A stretch of DNA of 64,000 nucleotides from Achromobacter piechaudii NBRC 102461 (GCF_001571245.1 NZ_BCTK01000006.1:930001-994000); one strand, 5' to 3'. Shown: positions 1-8,901, counted from the stretch's first letter. The notes: generated by a model not told the origin, from the sequence alone. A program made the numbers and translations.

Positions 1-1
1 G

Positions 2-1216
2 TGCCGCAGCCTGGACTGCGTGTCGATCTTCGCGCTGACGGTCGCCGACGCGGAATTGGTCGCCGAGGTGGCGGGCGGCTACGACGAGCGCGACCCGTAC
101 TCGCGCGCCATGCCCGCAGGCGCGGCTTTGCCCTGGCCGCGCGCGCCAAGGTTGGCGGTGCCGGCCACCTTGGAATTCTTCGGCGATGCGCAAGCCGCCG
201 CCGTGTTCGAGGACGCCGTGCGCGCGTTGAAGGAGACGGGCGCGCAAGTGGAAGCCATCGACTTCACGCCCTTCAATGAATTGGCCGCGTTGCTGTATCA
301 GGGCCCGTGGGTGGCCGAACGTTTCGCCGCCGTGCAGGCGTTGTGGGAAACCAACCCCGACGCCATCCACCCCGTCGTGCGCGGCATCGTCGAGCAGGCC
401 GCCAACTACAGCGCCCTGGATGCGTTCAAGGCCGAGTACCGCCGTGCCGAACTGACGCGCCAGATCCATCAGGCGCTGGCGGGCTTTGACGCGCTGGTCG
501 TGCCGACCTCGCCGTCCATCTACACCATCGCGCAATTGCAGGCCGATCCCGTCACGCTCAATTCGCGCCTTGGCGTCTACACCAACTTCGCCAACCTGGC
601 CGACCTGTCGGCGCTGGCGTTGCCTGCCGGCATGCGCGCCGACGGCTTGCCCTCCGGCATCACGCTGATCGGGCTGGCGTGGCAGGACCGCGCGCTGGCG
701 CGCTTTGGCCGCTTGTGGCAAGCGCAGCGCGGCCTGCCGCTGGGTGCGACCGGCGCGCCGCTGCCTGCGGCGCTGAATGCGGGGCTGGATACGGCGTCCG
801 CACCCATAGACACGGTGCGCGTGGCCGTGGTGGGCGCGCACCTGACGGGCATGCCGCTGAACCATCAACTGACCTCGCGCCACGCGGTGCTGGTCGAGCA
901 GACCCGCACGGCCGGCGACTACCGCCTGTATGCGCTGGCCAACACCAAGCCGCCCAAGCCGGGCCTGGTCAAGTCCGAGTCGGGCGCGCCGATCGAGGTG
1001 GAACTGTGGGACGTGCCGGTGACGGCGTTCGGCGCGTTCGTCGCCGAGATTCCCGCGCCCCTGGGCATCGGCACGCTGGAGCTGCAAGACGGCCGGCTGG
1101 TCAAGGGCTTCATCTGCGAGCCGCGCGGCCTGGATGGCGCGCGCGACATCACCGCCTTTGGCGGCTGGCGCGCCTATCTGGCCAGCTTGAACGCCACCGC
1201 CCGCCAACCCCTCTGA
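2..1216 (+). CDS. atzF: Allophanate hydrolase, C-terminal part (5' end outside window)
   Basis: Cytoplasmic enzyme that hydrolyses allophanate, the product of urea carboxylase, to ammonia and CO2. The reading frame is open from the first bases, so the amidase-signature N-terminus with the Ser-cisSer-Lys catalytic triad lies upstream of the window. What is visible is the second half of the amidase fold (to about residue 240 of the visible part, including LALPAGMRADGLPSGITLIG), followed by the separate C-terminal domain typical of AtzF/DUR1 hydrolases (VAVVGAHLTGMPLN through GARDITAFGGWRAYL). That domain is thought to handle the decarboxylation step. Urea carboxylase begins 18 bases downstream on the same strand, so the two steps of ATP-dependent urea breakdown are co-transcribed. 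Family assignment is firm. The true start cannot be seen. Confidence 0.9.
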   Translation, partial: CRSLDCVSIFALTVADAELVAEVAGGYDERDPYSRAMPAGAALPWPRAPRLAVPATLEFFGDAQAAAVFEDAVRALKETGAQVEAIDFTPFNELAALLYQGPWVAERFAAVQALWETNPDAIHPVVRGIVEQAANYSALDAFKAEYRRAELTRQIHQALAGFDALVVPTSPSIYTIAQLQADPVTLNSRLGVYTNFANLADLSALALPAGMRADGLPSGITLIGLAWQDRALARFGRLWQAQRGLPLGATGAPLPAALNAGLDTASAPIDTVRVAVVGAHLTGMPLNHQLTSRHAVLVEQTRTAGDYRLYALANTKPPKPGLVKSESGAPIEVELWDVPVTAFGAFVAEIPAPLGIGTLELQDGRLVKGFICEPRGLDGARDITAFGGWRAYLASLNATARQPL

Positions 1217-1234
1217 GCCACTGGGAGCCGAACC

Positions 1235-4200
1235 GTGTTCGATACCGTACTGATTGCCAATCGAGGCGAAATCGCCGTCCGCGCCATCCGCACCTTGAAG
1301 CGTCTGGGCATCCGCAGCGTCGCCGTGTATTCCGATCCCGACCGCAATGCCGCGCACGTGCGCGAGGCCGACGTGGCCGTGGCGCTGGGCGGCGAGAAGG
1401 CCGCAGACAGCTATCTGCGCATGGACCTGTTGCTGGCCGCCGCGCGTGAGCACGGCGCGCAAGCCATCTACCCCGGTTATGGCTTTCTGTCCGAAAGCGC
1501 CGAATTCGCCGAAGCCTGCGAAGCGGCGGGCATCGCGTTCGTGGGCCCCACGCCCTTGCAGATCCGCGAGTTCGGCCTGAAGCACCGTTCGCGCGAGCTG
1601 GCTGGGCAAGCCGGCGTACCCATGACGCCGGGCACGGGCCTGTTGGCCAGCCTGGGCGAAGCGCTGTCGCAGGCCGAACGCATCGGCTATCCCGTGATGC
1701 TTAAAAGCACGGCGGGCGGCGGCGGCATCGGCCTGTCGCGCTGCGAGAACGAGGCGGAGCTGACCGTTGCTTTCGACAGCGTGCAGCGCATGGGCGAACA
1801 TTTCTTCCGCGATGGCGGCGCGTTCATCGAGCGCTATGTGGATAACGCGCGGCACGTCGAAGTGCAGATCTTCGGCGACGGCGCGGGTCGTGTGCTGGCG
1901 CTGGGCGAGCGCGACTGCTCGGTGCAGCGGCGCAACCAGAAGGTCATCGAGGAAACGCCCGCCCCGCTGCTGCCGGCGGCGACGCGCGCGGCGCTGCTGG
2001 CGGCCGCCGTGCAGTTGGGCGAGTCGGTGAACTACCGCTCGGCGGGCACGGTTGAATTCATTTATGACCCGGCGCGCGACAGCTTCTACTTTCTTGAGGT
2101 CAACACGCGCTTGCAGGTCGAGCATCCGGTGACCGAGGCGGTGACGGGGCTGGATCTGGTCGAATGCATGTTGCGCGTGGCGGCCGGCGAATCGCTGGAC
2201 CTGGCCGCGATGTCGCGCGCCCCGCAAGGCTCGTCCATCGAGGTGCGCCTGTATGCCGAAGACCCGCTGCGTCAGTTCCAACCTTCGCCCGGCGTGCTGA
2301 CCGAGGTGTTCTTTCCCGAAGGGGTACGGGTCGATGGCTGGGTGGCCACCGGCACCGAGGTGCCTGCCTTCTACGACCCGATGCTGGCCAAGCTGATCGT
2401 GCACGCGGACACGCGCGAGGCGGCGTTGGACAAGCTGGCCGATGCCCTGGCGCGCACGCGCCTGCACGGCATCGCCACCAACCTGGACTATCTGCGCCAG
2501 ATCGTGGCCGACGAACGCTTTCGCGCGGGCCAGCTGTCCACGCGCTTTCTGGAGAGCTTTGCGTACCGGCCCGCCGCCATCGAGGTGCTGGAAGCGGGCA
2601 CCTACACCAGCGTGCAGGACTATCCGGGTCGCACGGGCTATTGGGACATCGGCGTGCCGCCGTCCGGCCCGATGGACGACTACGCGTTTCGACTGGCCAA
2701 CCGCATCGTGGGCAACGCACCAGACGCGGCCGGCATCGAGGCCACGCTGGTGGGGCCGACCCTGCGCTTTCATGGCGACACCGTCATCGCGTTGACCGGC
2801 GCGCAATGCGCCGCCACGCTGGATGGCGAACCGGTGCCGATGTGGCAGCCCATCGCCGTGCGTTCGGGCCAGGTGTTGGCCACCGGCCGCGCGCTGGCCG
2901 GCTGCCGCAGCTACCTGGCTGTGCGTAATGGACTGGATGTGCCGGTCTATCTGGGCAGCCGATCGACCTTCGCGCTGGGTCAGTTCGGCGGGCATGCCGG
3001 CCGCACGCTGCGCGTGGGCGACATGTTGCCCGTGGTGCGCCCTGAATTGGGCGAGTCTGCCGCCGCGCCGCTGGCGGAACCCATGGCCGCGCCGGCCGAG
3101 CTGATCCCCGCTTATGGCAACACCTGGGAGATCGGCGTGCTGTACGGCCCGCACGGCGCGCCGGACTTCTTCCAGCCCGAGGCCATCGAGACGTTCTTCG
3201 CGGCCGATTGGGAAGTGCACTACAACTCGAACCGCCTGGGCGTGCGCCTGATCGGCCCCAAGCCCACCTGGGCGCGCGAGAACGGCGGCGAGGCGGGCTT
3301 GCACCCGTCCAACATCCACGATTGCGAATACGCCATCGGCAGCATCAATTTCACGGGCGACAGCCCGGTCATCCTGACGCGCGACGGCCCCAGCCTGGGC
3401 GGCTTCGTGTGCCCCGTCACCATCGCCAGCGCGGAATTGTGGAAGGTGGGGCAGGTCAAGCCGGGCGACCGCATCCGCTTCGTGCGCATGGATTATCCGC
3501 AGGCCGTGGCGCGGCAGGCGGCGCAGGATCAAAGCGTGGCGACGCTGTCCGCCGTCGCGGCCGAGCCGCCTGCGCCCACACCGGTCGCCGTGTCCGCCAC
3601 CGCTTCGGAAACCATCGTGGCCGCGCTGCCCGCAGAAGGTTCGCGCCCGTCGGTGTCGTATCGCCAGGCGGGCGATGGCTATCTGTTGCTGGAGTACGGC
3701 GACAACGTGCTGGACCTGGCGCTGCGCATGCGCATCCACCTCTTGATGGAGGCGCTGAACGCGGACCCCATCGACGGCGTGTGCGAACTGTCGCCGGGCG
3801 TGCGCTCGTTGCAGATCCGTTATGACAGCCGCCAGATCCTGCAAGGCGCGCTGATCGAACGCCTGCTCAAGATCGAAGCGGGCCTGGCCGACGTGGCCAC
3901 CTTGAAAGTGCCCACGCGCGTCGTCTACCTGCCGATGGCGTTCGAGGACTCGGCCACGCTGGGCGCCGTGCAGCGCTATCAGGAAACGGTGCGCGCCAAT
4001 GCGCCGTGGCTGCCCAACAACGTGGACTTCATCCAGCGCATCAACGGCCTGTCCAGCCGCAACGACGTGCGCGACATCGTGTTCGACGCCAGCTATCTCA
4101 TCATGGGTTTGGGCGACGTGTACCTGGGCGCGCCGTGCGCGGTGCCGATCGATCCGCGCCATCGCTTGCTGACCTCGAAGTACAACCCGGCGCGCACGTT

Positions 4201-4882
4201 CACGGCCGAAGGCACGGTAGGCATCGGCGGCGTCTACATGTGCATCTACGGCATGGATTCGCCGGGCGGCTATCAGCTGGTCGGACGCACCTTGCCGATC
4301 TGGAACAAGTTCCTGAAGAATCCGGTGTTCCAGGACGGCAAGCCGTGGCTGCTGCGCTTTTTCGATCAGGTGCGCTTCTACCCGGTCACCGAGGCCGAAC
4401 TGGACGTGTTGCGCGAGGACTTCCGCGAAGGCCGCGCCACGGTGCGTATCGAAGAAGAAGTCTTCGACTTTGCCGCGCACCAGCGCTTCCTGGCCGAGCA
4501 GGCCGACAGCATCGCCGTGTTCCAGATGCGTCAGAAAAGCGCGTTCGATGCCGAGGTGGCCTTGTGGAAGACCGAGGACGTGGCGGCGGAACCGTCCGCC
4601 CAGGGCCCCGAGGCGGATAGCGAGGTCGCGCTGCGCGATGGCGAACGGCTGGTCAGCGCGGATATGTGCGGCAACATCTGGAAGATACCGGTTGAAGTGG
4701 GCCAGAGCGTGTCGGCGGGCGATACGCTGGTGGTGGTCGAGGCGATGAAGATGGAACTGTCGGTGATCGCTCCCACCTCCGGTACGGTGACGGCGATACG
4801 CTGCGTGCCCGGCAAACCGGTCAACGCGGGCGACCCGCTGGTGGTGCTGGCCGAGGACTCCACCTGCACCGTGGCGGGATGA
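1235..4882 (+). CDS. uca: Urea carboxylase (biotin-dependent)
   Basis: ATP- and biotin-dependent carboxylation of urea (or a close analogue such as guanidine) to allophanate. The 1215-residue length matches full-length urea carboxylases. Domains in order: biotin carboxylase from residue 1 (FDTVLIANRGEIAVRAIRT; ATP-grasp glycine loop GGGGIGLS near 160; EVNTRLQVEHPVTEAV near 287); a KipA-like carboxyltransferase half from about 450 (SVQDYPGRTGYWDIGVPPSG); a KipI-like half from about 810; and a C-terminal biotin carrier with EAMKMEL, in which Lys1172 is the biotinylated residue. Start is GTG. It follows allophanate hydrolase by 18 bases and overlaps the downstream GntR gene by 4 bases (ATGA). 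Urea versus guanidine specificity cannot be read from what is visible; genes upstream of the window would help decide. Confidence 0.93.
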   Translation: MFDTVLIANRGEIAVRAIRTLKRLGIRSVAVYSDPDRNAAHVREADVAVALGGEKAADSYLRMDLLLAAAREHGAQAIYPGYGFLSESAEFAEACEAAGIAFVGPTPLQIREFGLKHRSRELAGQAGVPMTPGTGLLASLGEALSQAERIGYPVMLKSTAGGGGIGLSRCENEAELTVAFDSVQRMGEHFFRDGGAFIERYVDNARHVEVQIFGDGAGRVLALGERDCSVQRRNQKVIEETPAPLLPAATRAALLAAAVQLGESVNYRSAGTVEFIYDPARDSFYFLEVNTRLQVEHPVTEAVTGLDLVECMLRVAAGESLDLAAMSRAPQGSSIEVRLYAEDPLRQFQPSPGVLTEVFFPEGVRVDGWVATGTEVPAFYDPMLAKLIVHADTREAALDKLADALARTRLHGIATNLDYLRQIVADERFRAGQLSTRFLESFAYRPAAIEVLEAGTYTSVQDYPGRTGYWDIGVPPSGPMDDYAFRLANRIVGNAPDAAGIEATLVGPTLRFHGDTVIALTGAQCAATLDGEPVPMWQPIAVRSGQVLATGRALAGCRSYLAVRNGLDVPVYLGSRSTFALGQFGGHAGRTLRVGDMLPVVRPELGESAAAPLAEPMAAPAELIPAYGNTWEIGVLYGPHGAPDFFQPEAIETFFAADWEVHYNSNRLGVRLIGPKPTWARENGGEAGLHPSNIHDCEYAIGSINFTGDSPVILTRDGPSLGGFVCPVTIASAELWKVGQVKPGDRIRFVRMDYPQAVARQAAQDQSVATLSAVAAEPPAPTPVAVSATASETIVAALPAEGSRPSVSYRQAGDGYLLLEYGDNVLDLALRMRIHLLMEALNADPIDGVCELSPGVRSLQIRYDSRQILQGALIERLLKIEAGLADVATLKVPTRVVYLPMAFEDSATLGAVQRYQETVRANAPWLPNNVDFIQRINGLSSRNDVRDIVFDASYLIMGLGDVYLGAPCAVPIDPRHRLLTSKYNPARTFTAEGTVGIGGVYMCIYGMDSPGGYQLVGRTLPIWNKFLKNPVFQDGKPWLLRFFDQVRFYPVTEAELDVLREDFREGRATVRIEEEVFDFAAHQRFLAEQADSIAVFQMRQKSAFDAEVALWKTEDVAAEPSAQGPEADSEVALRDGERLVSADMCGNIWKIPVEVGQSVSAGDTLVVVEAMKMELSVIAPTSGTVTAIRCVPGKPVNAGDPLVVLAEDSTCTVAG

Positions 4883-5613
4883 TGCGCATGGAATCCGTCC
4901 AGGTCAGCCCGGCGATCCGGCAGGCGCCGGCGCTGGCCGGTTCCCTGGCCGATCAGGTCTATCAGCGCATCAAGGACGACCTGTTCGACTTTCGCATGCT
5001 GCCGGGCGAACGCTTTACCGAGGCCGACCTGGTCGCGCGGCTGGGCGTGAGCCGCACGCCCGTGCGACTGGGCCTGGCGCGGCTGGAGCGCGAAGGCTTC
5101 GTGCTGACGCGTCCGCGCAGCGGCTGGCAGGTGCGGCCGTTCGACTTCGAGCGCTTCGAGGCGCTGTACGACGTGCGGGTGGTGCTGGAGCAGGCGGCGG
5201 TGGACAAGTTGTGCGCGCGCGAACCGATGGACGAATCGGGCATCCTGGGCGCGCTCAAGGACGTCTGGCTGGTGCCGCCGCCGCAACGCATCCTGGACGG
5301 GCGGTTGGTCGCGCAGTTGGACGAGGCGTTTCACTGTTCGCTGGTGGCGGCGGCGGGCAACCCCGAGATGGCGCAGATACACCGCGACGTCACCGAAAAG
5401 ATCCGCATCGTGCGGCGGCTGGACTTCACCAAGGATTTCCGCGTGGACGCGACCTACGACGAACACGCGGCGATCCTGCGGGCGGTGCTGGCGCGGCGCG
5501 GCGACGAGGCGGCGCGCATGCTGCGCTCGCATATCGACATGAGCAAGGCCGAGGTGCGCAAGATCACGCTGCACATGCTGCATGAGGCGCGCGCGGGCGG
5601 GGGCGGGGTCTGA
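4879..5613 (+). CDS. GntR-family regulator, FadR/FCD type
   Basis: A 244-residue DNA-binding regulator. Residues about 25-85 form the winged helix (LADQVYQRIKDDLFDFRMLP, then EADLVARLGVSRTPVRLGLARLEREGF). The all-helical FCD ligand domain follows from about 95 to 225, with the usual acidic/His metal-site positions (LDEAFHCSL, YDEHAAIL, RSHID). The start ATG overlaps the urea carboxylase stop (ATGA), so it is translationally coupled to the urea genes and most likely controls them in response to a small organic acid or nitrogen compound. The ligand is not known. An internal Met four codons in is an alternative start. Confidence 0.88.
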   Translation: MMRMESVQVSPAIRQAPALAGSLADQVYQRIKDDLFDFRMLPGERFTEADLVARLGVSRTPVRLGLARLEREGFVLTRPRSGWQVRPFDFERFEALYDVRVVLEQAAVDKLCAREPMDESGILGALKDVWLVPPPQRILDGRLVAQLDEAFHCSLVAAAGNPEMAQIHRDVTEKIRIVRRLDFTKDFRVDATYDEHAAILRAVLARRGDEAARMLRSHIDMSKAEVRKITLHMLHEARAGGGGV

Positions 5614-5665
5614 ACGTTGCATGCCGCGCGCATCTGGTGGGTGGACCCGGCAGGCAAGCGCGCCG

Positions 5666-6481
5666 TCAGCCTTGCAACTGTCGATAGACCTCTTGCGAGA
5701 CGCGCTGCAATTCTTCGCGGCTGACCGCGCCGGACAGCGCATAGCCGAATTGCCCTTCGACCCAATAGAACACCCGCACCGGGCCTTCCTGCGTGAATTG
5801 GAACGCGGTCTGCCCGCCTGCGGCTTCGCGTGTGACGTAGAGCGTCAGGCGCTGGCCGTCGGCCGCGCCATACATGAATTGCGCGACCGGGCCCGAGCCG
5901 CCGGGCAGCAAGCGGCCACCCACCAGTTCATAACCCGCTTGCGATAGCGCGGGCGCGCGCACCGGCGCACCCATGCGCTTGGTCAACCAGGTGACCAGAC
6001 CCTTTTCGTTGTCGGCGCCCACTTCAACCGGGCGTCCCATGTCGGGCGCGTACACGGCGTGCGCAATGGCGGCGCGCTGCGCATAGCCGCCCGCCGCGCG
6101 CTCGGGGCTGGCGGTGGCCAGTACGGTCTGCATGCGCTGCGCGTCCATCGCGCCGCGCACGGTCCATGCCGCGCCGGCGCTGACGGTGGCGATCAGCACG
6201 CTGGCGGCCAGGGCGCGCCACGGAAATTGCCGCGCGGGCGGCTTCAAGGGCAGCCGCAACGGCAGTGGTTCGTCCAGCACGGGGTCCAGCAGCGCGTGCA
6301 GGGCGCGGCGCTGTGCCTGCCAGTCGGAAACCCGGGTCTGATCCTGCGGATGCGTGGCCAGGAAGGCGTCGACTTCGGCATGCCGCGCAGGCGGCAACTG
6401 GCCGTCCGCATAGGCATGCAGATCGGCTTCGGTGATGGGGCTGCCGGCACTGGGCACCGGATGTAGGAATTTGTCGTTCAT
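5666..6481 (-). CDS. Anti-sigma factor, single-pass membrane protein
   Basis: A 271-residue protein encoded immediately after an ECF sigma factor (the sigma stop codon ends one base before this start codon), which is the usual place for the cognate anti-sigma. The N-terminal 80 residues contain the short helical segment of RsiW/ChrR-type anti-sigma domains (ITEADLHAYADGQLPPARHA). A membrane helix lies at about residues 88-108, and a periplasmic C-terminal domain of about 160 residues follows. There is no HxxxCxxC zinc motif in the cytosolic domain, so this is not a canonical ZAS anti-sigma. The role is inferred from the layout and the weak N-terminal resemblance. The signal it senses is unknown. 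Confidence 0.8.
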   Translation of the reverse strand: MNDKFLHPVPSAGSPITEADLHAYADGQLPPARHAEVDAFLATHPQDQTRVSDWQAQRRALHALLDPVLDEPLPLRLPLKPPARQFPWRALAASVLIATVSAGAAWTVRGAMDAQRMQTVLATASPERAAGGYAQRAAIAHAVYAPDMGRPVEVGADNEKGLVTWLTKRMGAPVRAPALSQAGYELVGGRLLPGGSGPVAQFMYGAADGQRLTLYVTREAAGGQTAFQFTQEGPVRVFYWVEGQFGYALSGAVSREELQRVSQEVYRQLQG

Positions 6482-6482
6482 A

Positions 6483-6995
6483 TCATTTCACGCGATGCAG
6501 CCGGCTGACGGTATCGCGCCCCTGCATCAGCGCGCCAAGCTTTTCACGGGCACGCGACAGCCGGGACATGACGGTGCCCAGCGGCACGTCCAGCACCTGG
6601 GCCGTGTCCTGATAGGACAGGTCCTCGACGCAGATCAGCAGCAGCACTTCCCGCTGCTCGGGGGGCAAGGCTTGCAGGCAGCGGTCCAGGTCGCGCACCT
6701 CCAGGTGGTCGGTCTGCGTGGCGCGCACCGGCGCATCGGGCAGATCGCCCGTCGCGGTCTGATCGGCCCGCCGGTTGGTGGCGCGCACGCCGTCGATGAA
6801 ATGGTTGTGCATGATGCCGAACATCCATGCCCGCAGCTCGCCGCGCTTTTGCCAGCGCGAATAGCGGCTCCATGCGCGCTCCAACGTGTCCTGCACCAGG
6901 TCGTCGGCCCGGTGCGGGTCGCCCGTCAGCCCGCGGGCATAGCGCCGCAGGCTGGGGATGCAGGCCAGAATCAGGGCCTCGTCGTCGGCGCGCAT
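6483..6995 (-). CDS. ECF-family RNA polymerase sigma factor
   Basis: A 170-residue sigma-70 family protein with only regions 2 and 4. Region 2 carries ADDLVQDTLERAW at about residues 30-42 and a downstream WMFGIMHNHFIDGVR segment. Region 4 is LQALPPEQREVLLLICVEDL followed by a helix-turn-helix (DTAQVLDVPLGTVMSRLSRAREKL). It lies between a secreted repeat protein (upstream, 33 bases away) and its anti-sigma (downstream, one base away), all on the minus strand, and so forms a three-gene operon. A candidate ECF promoter at 7442-7468 precedes the first gene and suggests autoregulation. Confidence 0.93.
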   Translation of the reverse strand: MRADDEALILACIPSLRRYARGLTGDPHRADDLVQDTLERAWSRYSRWQKRGELRAWMFGIMHNHFIDGVRATNRRADQTATGDLPDAPVRATQTDHLEVRDLDRCLQALPPEQREVLLLICVEDLSYQDTAQVLDVPLGTVMSRLSRAREKLGALMQGRDTVSRLHRVK

Positions 6996-7028
6996 GGCGT
7001 CGGGCGGTAGGGCGGATTGCGCCAGGGG

Positions 7029-7397
7029 TCAGGGCTTGGCGGCGTGCCAGACGTCCTTGAAGTTGTCGCCGGTCTTGTCGCCCGGCTTGGCGTCCTTGGC
7101 GTACAGGTAGACGGGCTTGCCCTTGTAGGCCCATTGCTTGGAGCCGTCGTCGCGGGTGATGACGGTCATGTCGCCCATGGGCTTGGCGTCGGCGGGGGCG
7201 GTGACGGGGGGCCAGATCTTGGCGCACTGGTCGTTGCAGGCGCTTTTGCCCCCGCTGTCCTTGTCGAAGGTGTAGAGCGTCATGCCCGCGCTGTTGACCA
7301 GGACGCCGTCTTGCGTGTTGACGGCTTGGGCGTGAGCGCCGGCCGTGAACAGGGCAGCGGAGCCAAGAACCAGGGCGGCGGCGATATGTTTGCGCAT
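7029..7397 (-). CDS. Secreted COG4315-type repeat protein (putative lipoprotein_15 family)
   Basis: A 122-residue exported protein. The chosen start (MRKHIAAALVL) is preceded by an AGAGG ribosome site and opens a Sec signal peptide ending near AGAHA. The mature part has two copies of the family's short motif: VNSAGMTLYTFDKDSGGKSA with NDQCAKIWPP, and the second half YKGKPVYLYAKDAKPGD. This is the secreted repeat of unknown function that is often encoded beside ECF sigma factors. A longer upstream in-frame extension runs into the neighbouring GNAT gene, has no signal peptide and is rejected. It is the first gene of the sigma/anti-sigma operon, so it is probably the main target of that sigma factor. 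Biochemical function is unknown. Confidence 0.85.
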   Translation of the reverse strand: MRKHIAAALVLGSAALFTAGAHAQAVNTQDGVLVNSAGMTLYTFDKDSGGKSACNDQCAKIWPPVTAPADAKPMGDMTVITRDDGSKQWAYKGKPVYLYAKDAKPGDKTGDNFKDVWHAAKP

Positions 7398-7441
7398 GTT
7401 GAGCCTCTTACGTAGATGGATTGGGGGTGACTGCCCTCTAC

Positions 7442-7468
7442 AGACGCCTGCCGCCATGGCTTTATTCC
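7442..7468 (-). promoter_or_regulatory. Candidate ECF-sigma promoter for the COG4315-sigma-anti-sigma operon
   Basis: Read on the minus strand, a GGAAT element (7464-7468) is followed after 17 bases by CGTCT (7442-7446). Both elements and the spacing fit a generic ECF promoter (GGAAY, 16-17 bases, CGTC). The 7397 start codon lies about 45 bases beyond the -10 element, giving a short leader. Seen directly: the motifs and the spacing. Inferred: recognition by the sigma factor encoded two genes downstream. Confidence 0.55.
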
Positions 7469-7494
7469 AGGCCGGCCAAAAGAATCTGCAAAAG

Positions 7495-7971
7495 TCAGTC
7501 GGCCGGCCGGACGGCGCCGGGTTCGTAACGCATTTCAAATTCCAGGTCGGTCTCCTTGACGAGGGTGAAGCCCAGCGATGCGTACAGGCGGCGGGCGGGG
7601 TTGTCTTTGAGCACGCTCAGGGTGACGGGCGCGCCTTCCTTGTCGGCCTGTTCCAGCACGGTTTCCAGCAGGCGGCGGCCCAGGCCGCGGCCCTGGAAGT
7701 CCGGTGCGATCTGTATCTGCACGATGCGCCAGCCGGAAGCGTCGCGGTAATGCTTGAAGAGGCCGGCAGGGCGGCCATCGACCCAGACGATGTGCGCATC
7801 GTCGAAGTGGTATTGGATGCGGGCAAGGTGGTCCGCGTCGGCCATGGGCGCACCGGCGCGCGCCAGGTGTTCCTGCATGGTGGCTTTACGCAGCGCCAGC
7901 AGAAAGGGCAGGTCCTCTTCGGTGGCGGCCTGCAAGGCCAGGCTATGGAGGGATGATTGGGTCGAAGTCAT
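7495..7971 (-). CDS. GNAT-family N-acetyltransferase
   Basis: A 158-residue single-domain acetyltransferase. The acetyl-CoA motif A is clear: IVQIQIAPDFQGRGLGRRLLETVLEQA, i.e. the V-x-P-x-x-x-G-x-G-x-G-x-x-L pattern around residues 85-105. Motif B follows (LSVLKDNPARRLYASLGF). The fold is typical of RimI-like enzymes, but the acceptor substrate cannot be inferred. The start codon lies 3 bases past the stop of the upstream LysR gene, so the two are probably co-transcribed. Confidence 0.88.
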   Translation of the reverse strand: MTSTQSSLHSLALQAATEEDLPFLLALRKATMQEHLARAGAPMADADHLARIQYHFDDAHIVWVDGRPAGLFKHYRDASGWRIVQIQIAPDFQGRGLGRRLLETVLEQADKEGAPVTLSVLKDNPARRLYASLGFTLVKETDLEFEMRYEPGAVRPAD

Positions 7972-7974
7972 GAA

Positions 7975-8901
7975 TCAGGAAGTGGGTGGCGTTTTGCGTT
8001 TGGCCGTCTTGCCGGCTTGATGGATCAGGTTATATAGCTGTTGGGCGGCGGGCGCCAGGGGTCGGCCGCGCCGTGCGATGAGGCCCAGCGTGCGCGTCAC
8101 GCGAGGATGTTCCAGCTTGATGCTCGTCAAGGTGGCGTGGCCGGCCAGCGGCATGGCCAGCTGCGGCACGGCCGCCACGCCCAGGCCGGCTTCCACCAGG
8201 CCCAGCAGCGTCATGATGTGGCTGACTTCGAAAGCGCTGACGGTGCGCTTGCCGCTCTTGGCCAGCGCATCGTCGATCAGCAGGCGGTTGCCGCTTTCCT
8301 TGGCGACGGTCATGAAGCGTTCCTGCGACAGGTCTTCCCATGACACGCTGCGCCGGCTGGCCAGCGGATGGTCGCGCCGCACCGCCAGCACGAAGTCTTC
8401 GCGCAGCACGGCCTTGAAATCCACGTCGGGTTCCTGCGTGCCGAAGAAACTGACGCCGAAGTCGGCGCGGCCCGTCACCACGCTGTTGAGCACGGTGTTG
8501 GCGGTCTCGTCGATGATGCGCACGCGGATGCGCGGGAAGCGTTCGGTGTAGTCGCGGATGACCGACGGCAGGAAGTAATAGGCGACGGATGGCACACAGG
8601 CTACCGTCACCAGCCCGCCGCGCTGCGCGGCCAGGTCGCCGATGCTCAGGACGGCGCTTTCCAGTTCGTCGATGGCTGTCCGGGCGCGTTCCAGGAAGAC
8701 GCGCCCCACCTGGGTCAGGGACACGCGCCGCGTGGTGCGTTCGAGCAGGCGCGCGCCCAGAATGCTTTCCAGCTTGTCGATGCGGCGGCTGAGAGCCGGC
8801 TGCGACAGGTGCAGGTCGTCGGCGGCGGCGCGAAAGCTGGCGCGCTCCGCCACGGCCACGAACGCCTGCAATTCCTGTAAATCGAAATTGATGCGTGCCA
8901 T
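7975..8901 (-). CDS. LysR-family transcriptional regulator
   Basis: A 308-residue LTTR. The N-terminal winged helix is at residues 1-65 (FDLQELQAFVAVAERASFRA, LHLSQPALSRRIDKLESILG), and a two-lobed effector domain of the LysR_substrate type follows from about 90. It is divergent from a PrpF-fold isomerase gene, only 52 bases away, and by LTTR convention probably regulates that gene and the solute receptor beyond it. A GNAT gene follows directly on the same strand. Confidence 0.9.
   Translation of the reverse strand: MARINFDLQELQAFVAVAERASFRAAADDLHLSQPALSRRIDKLESILGARLLERTTRRVSLTQVGRVFLERARTAIDELESAVLSIGDLAAQRGGLVTVACVPSVAYYFLPSVIRDYTERFPRIRVRIIDETANTVLNSVVTGRADFGVSFFGTQEPDVDFKAVLREDFVLAVRRDHPLASRRSVSWEDLSQERFMTVAKESGNRLLIDDALAKSGKRTVSAFEVSHIMTLLGLVEAGLGVAAVPQLAMPLAGHATLTSIKLEHPRVTRTLGLIARRGRPLAPAAQQLYNLIHQAGKTAKRKTPPTS

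Noticed and set aside
4531-5742. A 403-codon minus-strand frame spanning the end of urea carboxylase and the GntR gene
   Set aside because: It crosses two genuine genes and shows only biased composition.
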